The notes beneath the pieces were generated by a model, which was given only the letters and a program-made list of their open reading frames with translations, was not told where the DNA came from and ran no database searches. Shown here in pieces: positions 33,305-42,141 of a DNA stretch of 64,000 nucleotides; the stretch's first letter is position 1; every line of letters starts with the position of its first letter. This DNA is from Paenibacillus qinlingensis (lineage in GTDB: Bacteria > Bacillota > Bacilli > Paenibacillales > NBRC-103111), in NCBI RefSeq assembly GCF_013204845.1, contig NZ_JABMKY010000031.1:1-64000 (forward strand), given 5' to 3'. A program made the position numbers and the translations under genes.

Positions 33305-34387
33305 TTAAACCTTGAGTAAGTCATGTAAGGTTACCTTGTGAGCTGAATCAGTATCAATAAGATGAATTATTCTATTAGGCTCATCAGCAAACCAAACAAA
33401 TGATCCCCATGCTAAACTACCTTGCACTTTACGATATGCCGAGTCTGATCGAGATGCAAAAACTGTTACAAATGCACAATCATCTGGATTAATAAAGGGA
33501 AAGCTTTCTCTGGCAAGATCCAATAGTTCCCTCATACGCGCACCAGATATTGGTCCATCGGTGTGCACAATCTCAATAAAAACTAGTTTAAATCGATTCT
33601 CTGCCGTTTCTGCAATAATCAGATCAGGTAAAGTCTTCTTAGGATCCAGAGATAATCCGATGTTTCCAAATAATTTAGAAAATTGAGGGTGAAATTTCAC
33701 CTTAGAGTCACTTATAAGCAGAACTTCAGGTTTCACCAAAAAATTTCTCGCAAACGTTTCGACAGCTTCTTTAGAAAGGACAGAACTTAAACCTGAGGGT
33801 AACGAATGTCTAAAGCCCCCCAGCTCTACCGTTATCACGCTTTGTCTTTCTAGCTCTCTCAGCCCTTGTAAAATAAGAGCTCCTTTGTGTAAATGTTTTT
33901 CTCTCCAGTTGCTTATCTCTTCCTCCAACTCATCTCCTATTAATTTAGGATTCATCAACTCAGCGAAATCTCTGGCTAGAAAATATCTAGGTTTAGAGGA
34001 TGTTGGGGGTAAACCTTCTAGTTCCCCGACTGCCCCCAACTGTTTTAGAGTAGCAATGGTATCATCTCTTATAGATTCTCGAGTGTTCTCACTGTACCAT
34101 CTTCCTTCAACACTTGGCTTCTTTGGACGCTGCATTATATTAACCCAATCCATACGTTCTGACCGTAGCAACTTTGTTGCTTGTTCATCATTCATGACAG
34201 TTATTGTCGATGGACGAACCTCGATGCCATATCCCTCAATTGCAAAAGCATAAAGCATGACAAATACAGTACGTGCTGCAACGATGTTACGACTGTAAAT
34301 AGCATCTTCAACATTCTCTGGAATTAGCAGTTGAAGCCTCTCCTTAATAATCTCAACTTCCGGCAAACTTGTTTCAAACCAATCCAA
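33305..34387 (-). CDS. BsuBI/PstI-type restriction endonuclease
   Basis: 360 residues. The C-terminal domain has the BsuBI/PstI endonuclease pattern: DLIIAETAENRFKLVFIEIV (catalytic acidic residues), then TDGPISGARMRELLDLA and FVTVFASRSDSAYRKV. R.BsuBI and R.PstI are slightly over 310 residues, so this protein has a somewhat longer N-terminal helical part. ATG 34387 is preceded by AGGAGG. It forms a type II restriction-modification pair with the convergent methyltransferase; cleavage at CTGCAG is the family expectation, not something the sequence proves. Confidence 0.88.
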   Translation of the reverse strand: MDWFETSLPEVEIIKERLQLLIPENVEDAIYSRNIVAARTVFVMLYAFAIEGYGIEVRPSTITVMNDEQATKLLRSERMDWVNIMQRPKKPSVEGRWYSENTRESIRDDTIATLKQLGAVGELEGLPPTSSKPRYFLARDFAELMNPKLIGDELEEEISNWREKHLHKGALILQGLRELERQSVITVELGGFRHSLPSGLSSVLSKEAVETFARNFLVKPEVLLISDSKVKFHPQFSKLFGNIGLSLDPKKTLPDLIIAETAENRFKLVFIEIVHTDGPISGARMRELLDLARESFPFINPDDCAFVTVFASRSDSAYRKVQGSLAWGSFVWFADEPNRIIHLIDTDSAHKVTLHDLLKV

Positions 34388-34583
34388 TAGTAATACCTCC
34401 TAATTAAGTACATTCTCGCTTAAGAAGAGTGTATCACTTCTCGATCTTATCTGCAAGTTAAATTTTTATGCTTCAGATAATAAATTACCTTCAGACATAT
34501 TTGATTGAACTAAGTTTATGATATTTACTTGTGAGATGCAACCCAACTGCAGAGCTCTCGTGAAAGAGGAGGCTGAAATCCTA

Positions 34584-34646
34584 ATGGCGAAGAAAAAAGG
34601 AGGAGGTGATACTGTTGAAAATTGGAAGAAGAAAACCGTTACCTGA
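34584..34646 (+). CDS. Possible 20-aa leader peptide
   Basis: ATG 34584 follows AGAGGAGG and encodes a short basic peptide (MAKKKGGGDTVENWKKKTVT), overlapping the start of the next gene in another frame. Its Gly-Gly-Gly codons also form the ribosome-binding site of that gene, so translational coupling is possible. Confidence 0.3.
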   Translation: MAKKKGGGDTVENWKKKTVT

Positions 34647-35058
34647 ACAAGATATATTCTTAGGGTTTTCAGACGCGGAAATTTCTAGGCTTGTAACTGA
34701 TTTAAAGATAACCGCTCAGGAAATCCCTAATTATAATAATACACAGCTAAAAAATTTGAGAGTAATCTTTAGTTCTTGGGTAGAAAACACCAAACATATG
34801 AGTTATATCTTCTCAGTTTTGACCATATTTTCAGCTTTGATAGCGATGCTAATAAATGCAAAATTCACGATATGGGTAACGTATCTTTTGATTGTACTAT
34901 TCTGCTTTTTAGTCACCTTTACTATTAAAACCATAACCGAGCTAATGCAAAGGATTAAACCAGCAATATATATCCAGCGCTTAATTGACCTTGAGCTAGA
35001 AAAACGTGATGCCATAAGAATTCGTAAAGAAACACGCCTATCTCGATATACACGTTAA
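34615..35058 (+). CDS. Two-helix membrane protein of unknown function
   Basis: 147 residues from TTG 34615, with AGGAGG 8 nt upstream. Two hydrophobic helices (MSYIFSVLTIFSALIAMLI and VTYLLIVLFCFLVTFTI, about residues 62-105) sit between a cytoplasmic N-terminal part and a highly charged C-terminal helix (LIDLELEKRDAIRIRKET). Followed by a strong terminator. Membrane proteins of this size next to defence genes can be effectors, but nothing specific is visible. Confidence 0.6.
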   Translation: MKIGRRKPLPEQDIFLGFSDAEISRLVTDLKITAQEIPNYNNTQLKNLRVIFSSWVENTKHMSYIFSVLTIFSALIAMLINAKFTIWVTYLLIVLFCFLVTFTIKTITELMQRIKPAIYIQRLIDLELEKRDAIRIRKETRLSRYTR

Positions 35059-35096
35059 ATCAACCTCCACAACCTCACATTGTCCAAATTTTAAAC

Positions 35097-35137
35097 AAGC
35101 AACCTCTATCCGTTTGGGTAGAGGTTGCTTTCTTTTT
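35097..35137 (+). terminator. Rho-independent terminator
   Basis: AAGCAACCTCTA, loop, TAGAGGTTGCTT then TCTTTTT; ends the membrane-protein gene. Confidence 0.85.
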
Positions 35138-35171
35138 GCTTTATTAACTTACACAGAACAGGAGCATGACC

Positions 35172-35417
35172 ATGAACCACTCACAGCGGCGACTATTCGA
35201 TTTCATCAAACAGGAATTTGATCACGATGGCACAATTCACTTTTTAGCCCTTTCAGCCGTCGAGCAGCAACACGATACACTGACCTCTTCAGTAATCTTC
35301 AAGGTCCGGGTAGCCCTCACCTTCCAAGACGACTCAGGCGTTAATCCCTACTTCGACGGCACGGACATGTTCATATGCATCACGCCTACTGACATTCAGC
35401 TTACACAGGAAGACTAA
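35172..35417 (+). CDS. Small protein, 81 aa, unknown
   Basis: ATG 35172 is 7 nt from AGGAGC; ATG 35166 is too close. The product is a compact alpha/beta-like sequence (FDFIKQEFDHDGTIHFLALS, then VIFKVRVALTFQDDSG) with acidic ends. Not recognised. Its base composition is closer to the GC-richer core of the island (36-50 kb) than to the AT-rich defence cassettes. Confidence 0.5.
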   Translation: MNHSQRRLFDFIKQEFDHDGTIHFLALSAVEQQHDTLTSSVIFKVRVALTFQDDSGVNPYFDGTDMFICITPTDIQLTQED

Positions 35418-35786
35418 TGGGCAAACGGCCCTCCGATTAGAGAGGGTAGCCCGATTGAACTGGCATTAGGATGGGTTTCAGAATTAGCCCTGCCTTTCTT
35501 TATATCTTCTGAAGCACAAGATGCAGCGCTATTGTAGGCACGGGAGCTAGCAGACCGTTCTACATCCCATTAAAAGCGAAAATACCGTCGTAGCGACGGT
35601 ACTCCCAAAAAGACTATTTCTTCATGATCCTTAGAATATCAACAATCAGACCAGTCGATTTCCCAACAAAATTAAGGACTGGTCTGACTGGCTTTTCTCC
35701 AGTAACAGCAATTAATTTTCTCCAAAGCATACAAAGCCTCACTTATTTCAAGTTGTAGTACTTACACATCGTGTAATGTAGGATCA
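35418..35786. other. Intergenic region
   Basis: No convincing frame. ACCGTCG-TAG-CGACGGT at 35584-35600 is a hairpin with a short T tract on the minus strand and could end the leftward small gene at 35787. Confidence 0.4.
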
Positions 35787-35957
35787 TTATTTTTCTTTCC
35801 GAACGCCTTTAAAAGGAGTGTTGTCCGATGTCTTAGCATCCATGAACCTTCCAGTGTTTGCATCCCTCTTTACCCAGGTGTCGTTCTTAGGATTGTAGGT
35901 TTGAGATCTATCCCTGACTGCACCAATTCGGTGGTCATTTCCCGTGTTTTTCGCCAT
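35787..35957 (-). CDS. Conserved small protein, 56 aa
   Basis: ATG 35957 has GGAAGGATG 7 nt upstream and the frame is open for 56 codons. The product is basic and hydrophilic, with the pattern NTGNDHRIGAVRDRSQTYNP, then WVKRDANTGRFMDAK and FKGVRKEK. I recall very similar small proteins in many Bacillales genomes, mostly unannotated. Function unknown; the basic, unstructured character suggests nucleic-acid or ribosome contact. Confidence 0.7.
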   Translation of the reverse strand: MAKNTGNDHRIGAVRDRSQTYNPKNDTWVKRDANTGRFMDAKTSDNTPFKGVRKEK

Positions 35958-36146
35958 GTTTCAACATCCTTCCGCAATTAGTTACATCCAGTATAATCCA
36001 AAATTTAGGTTCTCTTCAATAATTAATTGAACATTCCCTTTGCCTATTAATCGTACAATGCCCTGAAAGCGAAATTACCGTCCGAAGTGTCACAAAAGAC
36101 ACAACTGATTGTACTTTCGCTAATATCTCTGAATTGGAGCGAAACA

Positions 36147-37178
36147 ATGACATTAACTCTCAACGAAAAAGAAAAGCGTACTATCGCGACGCTCATCCAA
36201 GAGCGATCTGAAGAGCATCTATCTCGATTCCCCTACAACAGATACCCAATCGAACCCCTAGAGGAATGGAAGCGGATTTTCTATGCTCCAAAAGCCGTTT
36301 CTGCCGACACGCTCAAGCAAGCACTCCGATGGCACTTTGGAGGCTGGCAGAGGAAAGACCTGACGAGTACCCACAAGAAAACGATCATTGCAATCATCAA
36401 GGCATGGCCACAATTCCCCGACATTGTGACAAATGATACTACCCAATCCTTCCGCTTTTGGGAGCAGAATCTGCCCGACTGGCAAAACGGCTTTAACGCG
36501 GCGGCATTTCTTCTTCATCTCTTGCGTCCCGACACCTTTGAACTCGCAGATCAGCATCGACTCCAAGCCATGACAGAGCTACTCAAAGAAATCAATCACC
36601 AAGATAGTGACCAAACCTTTACTCGTTCTCTTCAAGAGCTAGTACGCTACACCACGTTTTTCCGTGCCATCCTCCAAAAGATCCCAGGAGTAGACTCGCG
36701 CACAAGATTAGATCGATTCCTCAAGGCATTCGGTAACCGCCACGCATACAAGAATGTGAAAGAAACCTATCTCACTAAGGAACCCTCCATCCGCAACTTC
36801 TCTTGGAGCGATTGCGCATCCCAGCGCTTTGACCTCAAAAAGATAACCTTACGCTCCAACGCAGACGTTCTGTTCGCTTGTCTACTCCTTTCAATCGAGA
36901 AGCAAGAAAGTTACAGCGAAAGGCTCACCATCGGACAGGTCGCAGAGCATATCCCCCTCGGCACCGCAGGCATCTGCAATCCCGCCAGCTTCAACTACGC
37001 TATGATTGCCCTGTTTGGCAACCAGAAAGGCCGCGACTACTTCCAACTGGAGAGCCCCGCGCTAAGAGAGGCTTTCACTGAGCAGGCCAATCAATCCACG
37101 AGGGACATGAAATTCTACCTCAAGCACTCATCTGAGCAGCTAACTATTAATTTGAAGTACATCAATGAGAAAGGATAA
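36147..37178 (+). CDS. Island protein of unknown function
   Basis: 343 residues from ATG 36147, with TTGGAG 7 nt upstream; an in-frame extension to 36087 lacks a site. Soluble, helical, rich in aromatic residues and Arg/Lys; no signal peptide, no membrane segment and no motif I can name. The DNA is GC-richer than the cassettes to the left. It overlaps the next gene by 14 nt and begins the rightward core of the island. Confidence 0.65.
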   Translation: MTLTLNEKEKRTIATLIQERSEEHLSRFPYNRYPIEPLEEWKRIFYAPKAVSADTLKQALRWHFGGWQRKDLTSTHKKTIIAIIKAWPQFPDIVTNDTTQSFRFWEQNLPDWQNGFNAAAFLLHLLRPDTFELADQHRLQAMTELLKEINHQDSDQTFTRSLQELVRYTTFFRAILQKIPGVDSRTRLDRFLKAFGNRHAYKNVKETYLTKEPSIRNFSWSDCASQRFDLKKITLRSNADVLFACLLLSIEKQESYSERLTIGQVAEHIPLGTAGICNPASFNYAMIALFGNQKGRDYFQLESPALREAFTEQANQSTRDMKFYLKHSSEQLTINLKYINEKG

Positions 37179-37413
37179 TCGAAGGGTACAAGATAGAATC
37201 GCGGAACACACTTCCTTAATAGAACGAGAACGAGAAGATGCCCTTCTTGTGCAGATAGACACCTGCCAGCAATTACTTTCGGCGACTTGGAAATTTCTCA
37301 GATCTGCTGATGAATCAATCCACTACCCTACAGTTAAGCGAGTACTGCTTGCTTTGCGTACGGTGGAACGAAATATAGATGATGAACTATTGGAGGTAAG
37401 ATTGCAGCTCTAA
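37165..37413 (+). CDS. Small coiled-coil-like protein
   Basis: 82 residues, almost entirely charged helix (RIAEHTSLIEREREDALLVQ). ATG 37165 lies inside the end of the preceding gene, so translation is probably coupled. No family recognised. Confidence 0.5.
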   Translation: MRKDNRRVQDRIAEHTSLIEREREDALLVQIDTCQQLLSATWKFLRSADESIHYPTVKRVLLALRTVERNIDDELLEVRLQL

Positions 37414-37459
37414 TTGCTACTTAATTAAAAAAGGGCCTTCGGAAGGAACAAAGCATTAG

Positions 37460-37521
37460 GGTAGATGTAGACGTCTACGTAGATGTAGGCGTAAACGTAA
37501 ACGCTGAAGCTTACGTAGACA
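37460..37521. repeat. Degenerate 6-bp tandem repeat, candidate protein-binding array
   Basis: About ten consecutive hexamers of the type GTAGAY or GTAAAC (for example GTAGATGTAGACGTCTAC), with embedded palindromes GTAGACGTCTAC and TCTACGTAGA. It stands 40 bp upstream of the ribbon-helix-helix gene. Such arrays serve as operators or centromere-like sites for RHH proteins. Confidence 0.55.
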
Positions 37522-37560
37522 GCCACATCACCTAATAATCCCCTAAGGAGATAACCAACT

Positions 37561-38109
37561 ATGAAGCAGCGTTCATTTAAACTTGCGAATACAGCAGAAA
37601 GACCGAAGTTTTGGGCTACTGGACAACAGCCACTTTCCCCATCTGAGACAAACCCTGTATTGTTAAGCAATAAAGAGAAATTTAACAACATAGAAGGAAC
37701 TGCTGTCACAAATTCTTTAAACACCGAAGATGGACAGAAACTTAACGCCGAAATCCCAAAATTGCGAAAAGCCATTCCTGTCAAAAGCTCTGCAGCAACC
37801 AAGTCTCCCGAACACGATTCGCGACCCAAACCAGTCCTAAAACCTAAAACCAAACAGACTGAACAAGTAGAGGAAAATCAAAATCGCTCTCATCCTATTC
37901 CAACAGAAGATCTGAACTCTCCCAGTAAGCGCCTAAAACCAAAGGCAGCACCATTTGGAGATAGGTACGAGCGGATTACCACCTACTTGGAAAAGCCACT
38001 GTTCCAGCGAGTACACAATCTGCACGAAAGAGGAGAAATCGCTAAAATTGCCAGCCTTCTGAACGCAGCTGTTAAGGAGTACCTCGATCAGCACTATCCA
38101 ACCGCATAA
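37561..38109 (+). CDS. Ribbon-helix-helix-type DNA-binding protein with long disordered N-terminus
   Basis: 182 residues. The first ~130 are polar and probably disordered (KPVLKPKTKQTEQVEENQNR). The last ~45 (YERITTYLEKPLFQRVHNLH, then IAKIASLLNAAVKEYLDQHY) fit a ribbon-helix-helix domain of CopG/ParG type. ATG 37561 has AAGGAG upstream. The hexamer array just upstream is the likely target, so autoregulation or a partition/copy-control role for the excised island is possible. No ParA gene is present. Confidence 0.65.
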   Translation: MKQRSFKLANTAERPKFWATGQQPLSPSETNPVLLSNKEKFNNIEGTAVTNSLNTEDGQKLNAEIPKLRKAIPVKSSAATKSPEHDSRPKPVLKPKTKQTEQVEENQNRSHPIPTEDLNSPSKRLKPKAAPFGDRYERITTYLEKPLFQRVHNLHERGEIAKIASLLNAAVKEYLDQHYPTA

Positions 38110-38118
38110 TGCAAATGG

Positions 38119-38140
38119 CCCGATTCCGCGAGGAATCGGG
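38119..38140. terminator. Terminator between convergent genes
   Basis: CCCGATTCC-GCGA-GGAATCGGG followed by TACCTTTAATTTT; separates the RHH gene from the convergent XRE gene. Confidence 0.7.
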
Positions 38141-38151
38141 TACCTTTAATT

Positions 38152-38523
38152 TTACTTTCGTTTCTCCGAATCAATTGTTGCCATTACGTCTTTAGACATT
38201 TTGCGAATTAGTTCGATCTCCTCCATGCTACGTTCCTCCAGAAATGCCGCGAGTAACCGGATTGCATCGCGCTTTCCTTCCAACCCTTTGCTCATCTCCA
38301 AATCCCCAAAGCGAAAAGCGTCAATTGGCTCTGCACCAAGCGCCTTTACAATCTTTTCTAGGCTTTCAAGAGAAATATTTCGCTCACCTCTCTCCACCCC
38401 AGCCAAATACGTATTTTCCATATCACATCTCTCTGCCGCAGTGAGTTGCGTAAATCCTCTCTCTTTCCGCATTTGACGGAGACGCTTCCCTACTAATATT
38501 TTCAATTCCGCCACTAATCTCAC
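38152..38523 (-). CDS. XRE-family transcriptional regulator
   Basis: 123 residues. Residues about 10-65 are a lambda-repressor-type HTH (GKRLRQMRKERGFTQLTAAE, then ERGERNISLESLEKIVKALG). The C-terminal helix region (LLAAFLEERSMEEIELIRKM) may dimerise. It is the only leftward gene in this part of the island and faces the EcsC-like gene across a 225-bp divergent region, the arrangement of a lysogeny-type repressor. GTG 38523 or GTG 38514 could be the start. Confidence 0.8.
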   Translation of the reverse strand: MRLVAELKILVGKRLRQMRKERGFTQLTAAERCDMENTYLAGVERGERNISLESLEKIVKALGAEPIDAFRFGDLEMSKGLEGKRDAIRLLAAFLEERSMEEIELIRKMSKDVMATIDSEKRK

Positions 38524-38749
38524 CTATCCTTCTCTCTTTAATGGTAGAGAAGGGAATCTTCATGAAGAAGGTCATCAAACATTCATTTATTGTTGTTTTT
38601 GTACTTATTAGTCTAGTATAATCATGATAGGTCAAAGGAACTATTTGGAAGCGCAGAGTAGGGTTTGGGAACTCAGTTGCGAATCACTTTTTGACGAACA
38701 GTGTTACTTCCTGCTCGTTGATTGTGAAATTTGGGAAGGGGAACGGCAA

Positions 38750-39370
38750 ATGGCAATCACACAGGGGGCAATCAGCAAGGCACTAGATTGGGCATACGAG
38801 AAGGCAATCACAGGTGGTTTGCCAGGAACGAGCGACGCTTACGAGTTGGCAGAGGAGTACTCAAAAAAATGCGGTGACGTGCGGACACAGATAGACTTGC
38901 TTATTCGCTGGCAGAGCGGAAAGAGTGCAACATCAGGGTTCATTACAGGTTTAGGCGGTATTGTAACCTTACCCGTTGCGATACCAGCAAATCTGGCTTC
39001 TGTCCTGTACATTCAACTTCGGATGATCGCGGCAATCGCCACCTTAAGCGGACATGACGTGAAGGACGATAAAGTACGTGCGATGGCATACGCATGTCTG
39101 TGCGGGAATGCAGCAGTGGAAATCCTGAAGGATGTGGGTATTGCCGTTGGCAAGAAATTCGCGGAGCAAGGACTAAAGAAACTTTCTTATGAAGTCATTA
39201 AGAAAATAAACCAAAAAGTGGGCTTTCGCTTATTGACGAAGTTCGGCAGCAAAGGAATCATCAACCTATCTAAAGCAATCCCGATTGTCGGAGGGATCGC
39301 GGGGGCAGTTGTAGACGGCACTTCCACAAGTGGAATGGGAAAAATTGCTAAAAGATTATTCGTTGAATGA
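38750..39370 (+). CDS. EcsC-like protein
   Basis: 206 residues from ATG 38750, with GGGAAGGGG about 8 nt upstream; the frame extends to 38624 without support. The Gly-rich amphipathic middle (GFITGLGGIVTLPVAIPANL) and the end (SKAIPIVGGIAGAVVDGTST) are the two hallmark segments of EcsC-family proteins, often associated with the membrane. It starts the rightward operon facing the XRE regulator. Its role on a mobile element is unknown. Confidence 0.75.
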   Translation: MAITQGAISKALDWAYEKAITGGLPGTSDAYELAEEYSKKCGDVRTQIDLLIRWQSGKSATSGFITGLGGIVTLPVAIPANLASVLYIQLRMIAAIATLSGHDVKDDKVRAMAYACLCGNAAVEILKDVGIAVGKKFAEQGLKKLSYEVIKKINQKVGFRLLTKFGSKGIINLSKAIPIVGGIAGAVVDGTSTSGMGKIAKRLFVE

Positions 39371-39438
39371 GATTAAATAACTAAGACGACCACTGCGTTT
39401 TATTGAGTTACATAAATCATAACGAGGAGCACATAAAC

Positions 39439-40791
39439 ATGAAAAAACTTTCAATAGCTATAGCAAGCGCACTCATTTCATCCATGTTATTCGCAAACGT
39501 CTCTTTTGCTGCCGATCTTAAAATGAAAGTGAATAATACTTCTGTTCAGTTCGTATACGGCACCCCATTCATAGACAGTGGAAGTAGCCTGCTTCCGCTA
39601 CGCGACCTGCTAGTCGCGCTCGGTGTGAAAAATGACGACGAGCACATCCGCTGGAACGGGAATACTCAGAGCGTTACGATTGTGAAAGACAGTAAATCCG
39701 TGATTCTTAGTGTAGGCAGCAAACAAATTTACTTGAATGGTAAATTAAATGCGAATCTGGAAGTACCCGCCCAAAATGTAAACGGCAGGGTATTCCTCCC
39801 AGCCAGAGCAGTGGCAGAAGCACTTGGATACTTCGTCGACTTTGACTCGGACACGTATACCATTCTCGTGCAAAACGTTCCGTTCGGCGGTGGAGTGAAA
39901 GCGGACGACTTCAATAACGGGTCCACCGCGGCAAGCAGCAGCATCGAGACTATAACATCTGCCCTGAAGCAATACACAGACGGAGTCAGCCTCAGCGCCG
40001 AGAGCGCCAAGGTGCTTGAGCAGAACGAGCAGGCGTTCTTTTCACCGGACCGTTCGAAGCTCTCCCTTGACAAGATCGCAAAAGCTGCTGTACCCGTTAA
40101 CATTGCGAAATCCCCGTCCAGTTACGCTGGAGACATCGTCAATATCACATTTATGGAAATCGATTCGATGCGCGAGATACAGATGGGCAACGACCAAACT
40201 TTTACAGGGGCAGTAGGGCACACCGGAGGAAAACACAGCCAAATGACGGAGAAACTAGAGGATAGAACTTACTTTCAAGTCTTCTTCCTAGGCAAGAATG
40301 GCCTTACAAAAGGAGACTCGGCGACAGTTAACGGCGTAGTGGTCGGAGAGACAACCATTGAATTGACCAACGCCTTGGGCGTGAAGTCAACAGCTCCGAT
40401 GTACGTCATTGTGGCTGGAAATATGATAAGTACCTCTGAAGATTACGACATTCGTGTAGAGCAGTCCAAAGGCGGAAAAATAGATTGGTCGGCACTAGAC
40501 AAAGAAACTCAAGAACGTATTGAAAGACTGTTGCTAGTAACATTAAACAAGGATGGATTACTAATCAACGACCGAACCTATACTTATGGGCTAGAGATCA
40601 CTAAAGCGCAAATTCAGGATTACGAATATGCGCCTACAAGCAAGACTGAGTTGCCTTCCGGCAGTCTGACTATTCCTTTAAACTCATTTAAAGACAGCAC
40701 AGGGAAACCGATGACAGCACAATCCGGTTCATTCTTTGTAAAGATTACGACAAATCACGGTGAGTTTAACAAGTTTGTCGATTTTGAGTAA
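39439..40791 (+). CDS. Exported protein with Cu-amine-oxidase-type N-terminal domain
   Basis: 450 residues from ATG 39439 (GAGGAGC 8 nt upstream). Signal peptide (LSIAIASALISSMLFANVSFA), then a stalk domain (about 30-130: LLPLRDLLVALGV, then VNGRVFLPARAVAEALGYFV), as found in many Paenibacillus exported proteins. The remaining ~310 residues show no recognised domain. Likely secreted or wall-associated. It is one of few exported products of the island; surface modification or exclusion is possible but not shown. Confidence 0.75.
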   Translation: MKKLSIAIASALISSMLFANVSFAADLKMKVNNTSVQFVYGTPFIDSGSSLLPLRDLLVALGVKNDDEHIRWNGNTQSVTIVKDSKSVILSVGSKQIYLNGKLNANLEVPAQNVNGRVFLPARAVAEALGYFVDFDSDTYTILVQNVPFGGGVKADDFNNGSTAASSSIETITSALKQYTDGVSLSAESAKVLEQNEQAFFSPDRSKLSLDKIAKAAVPVNIAKSPSSYAGDIVNITFMEIDSMREIQMGNDQTFTGAVGHTGGKHSQMTEKLEDRTYFQVFFLGKNGLTKGDSATVNGVVVGETTIELTNALGVKSTAPMYVIVAGNMISTSEDYDIRVEQSKGGKIDWSALDKETQERIERLLLVTLNKDGLLINDRTYTYGLEITKAQIQDYEYAPTSKTELPSGSLTIPLNSFKDSTGKPMTAQSGSFFVKITTNHGEFNKFVDFE

Positions 40792-40882
40792 ACAGTAAAA
40801 GTATCATTTAATCTGACAGCCCTGAGATAAAGCTTGGTCTGGCACTATAAAACAATCTAAACACAAATGAAACACGAATGTT

Positions 40883-40916
40883 GCCCCTATCCACGAATTA
40901 TGGATAGGGGTTTTTC
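40883..40916 (+). terminator. Rho-independent terminator
   Basis: CCCCTATCC, 9-nt loop, GGATAGGGG, TTTTT; about 90 nt past the exported-protein gene. The rest of 40792-41148 shows no gene. Confidence 0.85.
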
Positions 40917-41146
40917 TGCTCTAAAATTAGCTTTCAAGTGGAATGAACAAACAATAGTTTTCACAGGAAGACATCCTAAGTCGAACAATGCTTCTTTTTT
41001 TTCTAGCCTCACAAGCTTTGTGACTTCACAGCGGTCTCCACCGTTTTCCTAAGATAAGAACTCCAATGTCATCTTTCCATTTCGCTAGAGTGTGGTCATT
41101 CTTCGATTTGGATTTCAATACTTAGATTACTGGCGAGAAAACTACT

Positions 41147-41178
41147 TGTTGTCCTCTTGTCCTAAAAAAGCCTATAAT
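41147..41178 (+). promoter_or_regulatory. Promoter candidate
   Basis: TTGTCC, 18-bp spacer, TATAAT (about 41173-41178), about 33 nt upstream of the ATG at 41211. Confidence 0.45.
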
Positions 41179-41210
41179 AAGGCAAATATCGAGAATACTG
41201 GAGGATAAAC

Positions 41211-41769
41211 ATGAAAAAAGAAGAAGAAGAAGAAGAAGAAAGAGAACAAGACTGAAGAAAATAAGCTGAGATACAACATTCCTTGGGTTGCCAAACAATT
41301 GATAGGCTTTGAGGAAAAAACGGTCCGAAACTACTTCAGCAAGATCGTCCACTTGCTGGGGAAAACCGAAGAAGACTTTAAAGATGAGAAAGGAAGAATA
41401 TGGTTTGACAAAGAACTGGCCGATTACATTGTCTTTACTTTTCAGCAGATCGACAAACCCTTTCTTAGAAAAATGCTTGATAAGTCCAAAGACATTACGC
41501 AAGAGGAAGCCTTCGAGTACCAACAAGCGATGCTTGCCTACGTTGAGACACTTGAAGAACCGTCAAAATCAGAATACAAGGCGCTTTATGAAAGTCTAGC
41601 AATTAATCAGTCACAATCACTACTTGAAAAGACGCTGGAGAACTTGAGAGAGTTGGTTGGCTTGTATCACAAAATCCCTGTTGAGGATCAAATTGAACTG
41701 CTCAACCGCCTCATTCCGGCGATGGAGTCGTGGAAGATAGACCTAAATAAACGAATAAAACCCCAGTAA
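41211..41769 (+). pseudogene. Lys-rich-headed protein gene with frameshift at its start
   Basis: ATG 41211 has an excellent ribosome-binding site (GGAGG, 6 nt) but its frame stops after 14 codons. One A fewer in the A6 run after the ATG would open a frame of about 185 codons: a poly-Lys start, ENKTEENKLRYNIPWVAKQL, then the 156-codon frame seen from TTG 41299 (FEEKTVRNYFSKIVHLLGKT ...). The body is helical with no named domain. So either a phase-variable or decayed gene, or a homopolymer error; internal initiation at TTG 41299 would give only the shorter product. Confidence 0.55.
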
Positions 41770-41788
41770 GAAAACCCTTATAACCCAG

Positions 41789-41817
41789 AGCCAGTGCTAA
41801 ATGCACGGCTTTTTTTG
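41789..41817 (+). terminator. Rho-independent terminator
   Basis: GCCAGTGC-TAAA-TGCACGGC followed by TTTTTTTG. Confidence 0.75.
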
Positions 41818-41973
41818 TTTGTCAAGGAAAAGTTATAACAGAACGTCGGGAGGTAGCCGGAATGCCACCCTGTTAAATTATAGTTACAAGGTGAACCGAT
41901 ACAAAACCACAACTTGTACGGAAGCCTCATTTGAACAACATCAACATCAACATCAATTAAAGGAGGTATTCCA

Positions 41974-42141
41974 ATGTCACCTTAGATTTATTAATGAAGT
42001 TACACGGATGTCAAGAACTTCTAAATGCTCTTTGAAAACCAAATAGACAATCAAAGCTATATTGAACAGCGATTCGGTAAATCCAGTGAACTCCCCAAAC
42101 TAAACCTAAGAAAAGAGGAAATCCAATGCCACCAATTATGA
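41974..42141 (+). pseudogene. Small gene broken by two frameshifts
   Basis: AAAGGAGG precedes ATG 41974, but the frame ends after three codons. Moving frame twice (near 41980 and near 42036) gives a continuous protein-like sequence of about 55 residues (LDLLMKLHGCQELLNAL, then FENQIDNQSYIEQRFGKSSE, LNLRKEEIQCHQL) that ends at TGA 42141, overlapping the next start. Confidence 0.45.

Noticed and set aside
37425-37853. Leftward reading frame with Val/Tyr repeats
   Set aside because: Low-complexity translation of the hexamer array and the antisense of the RHH gene.
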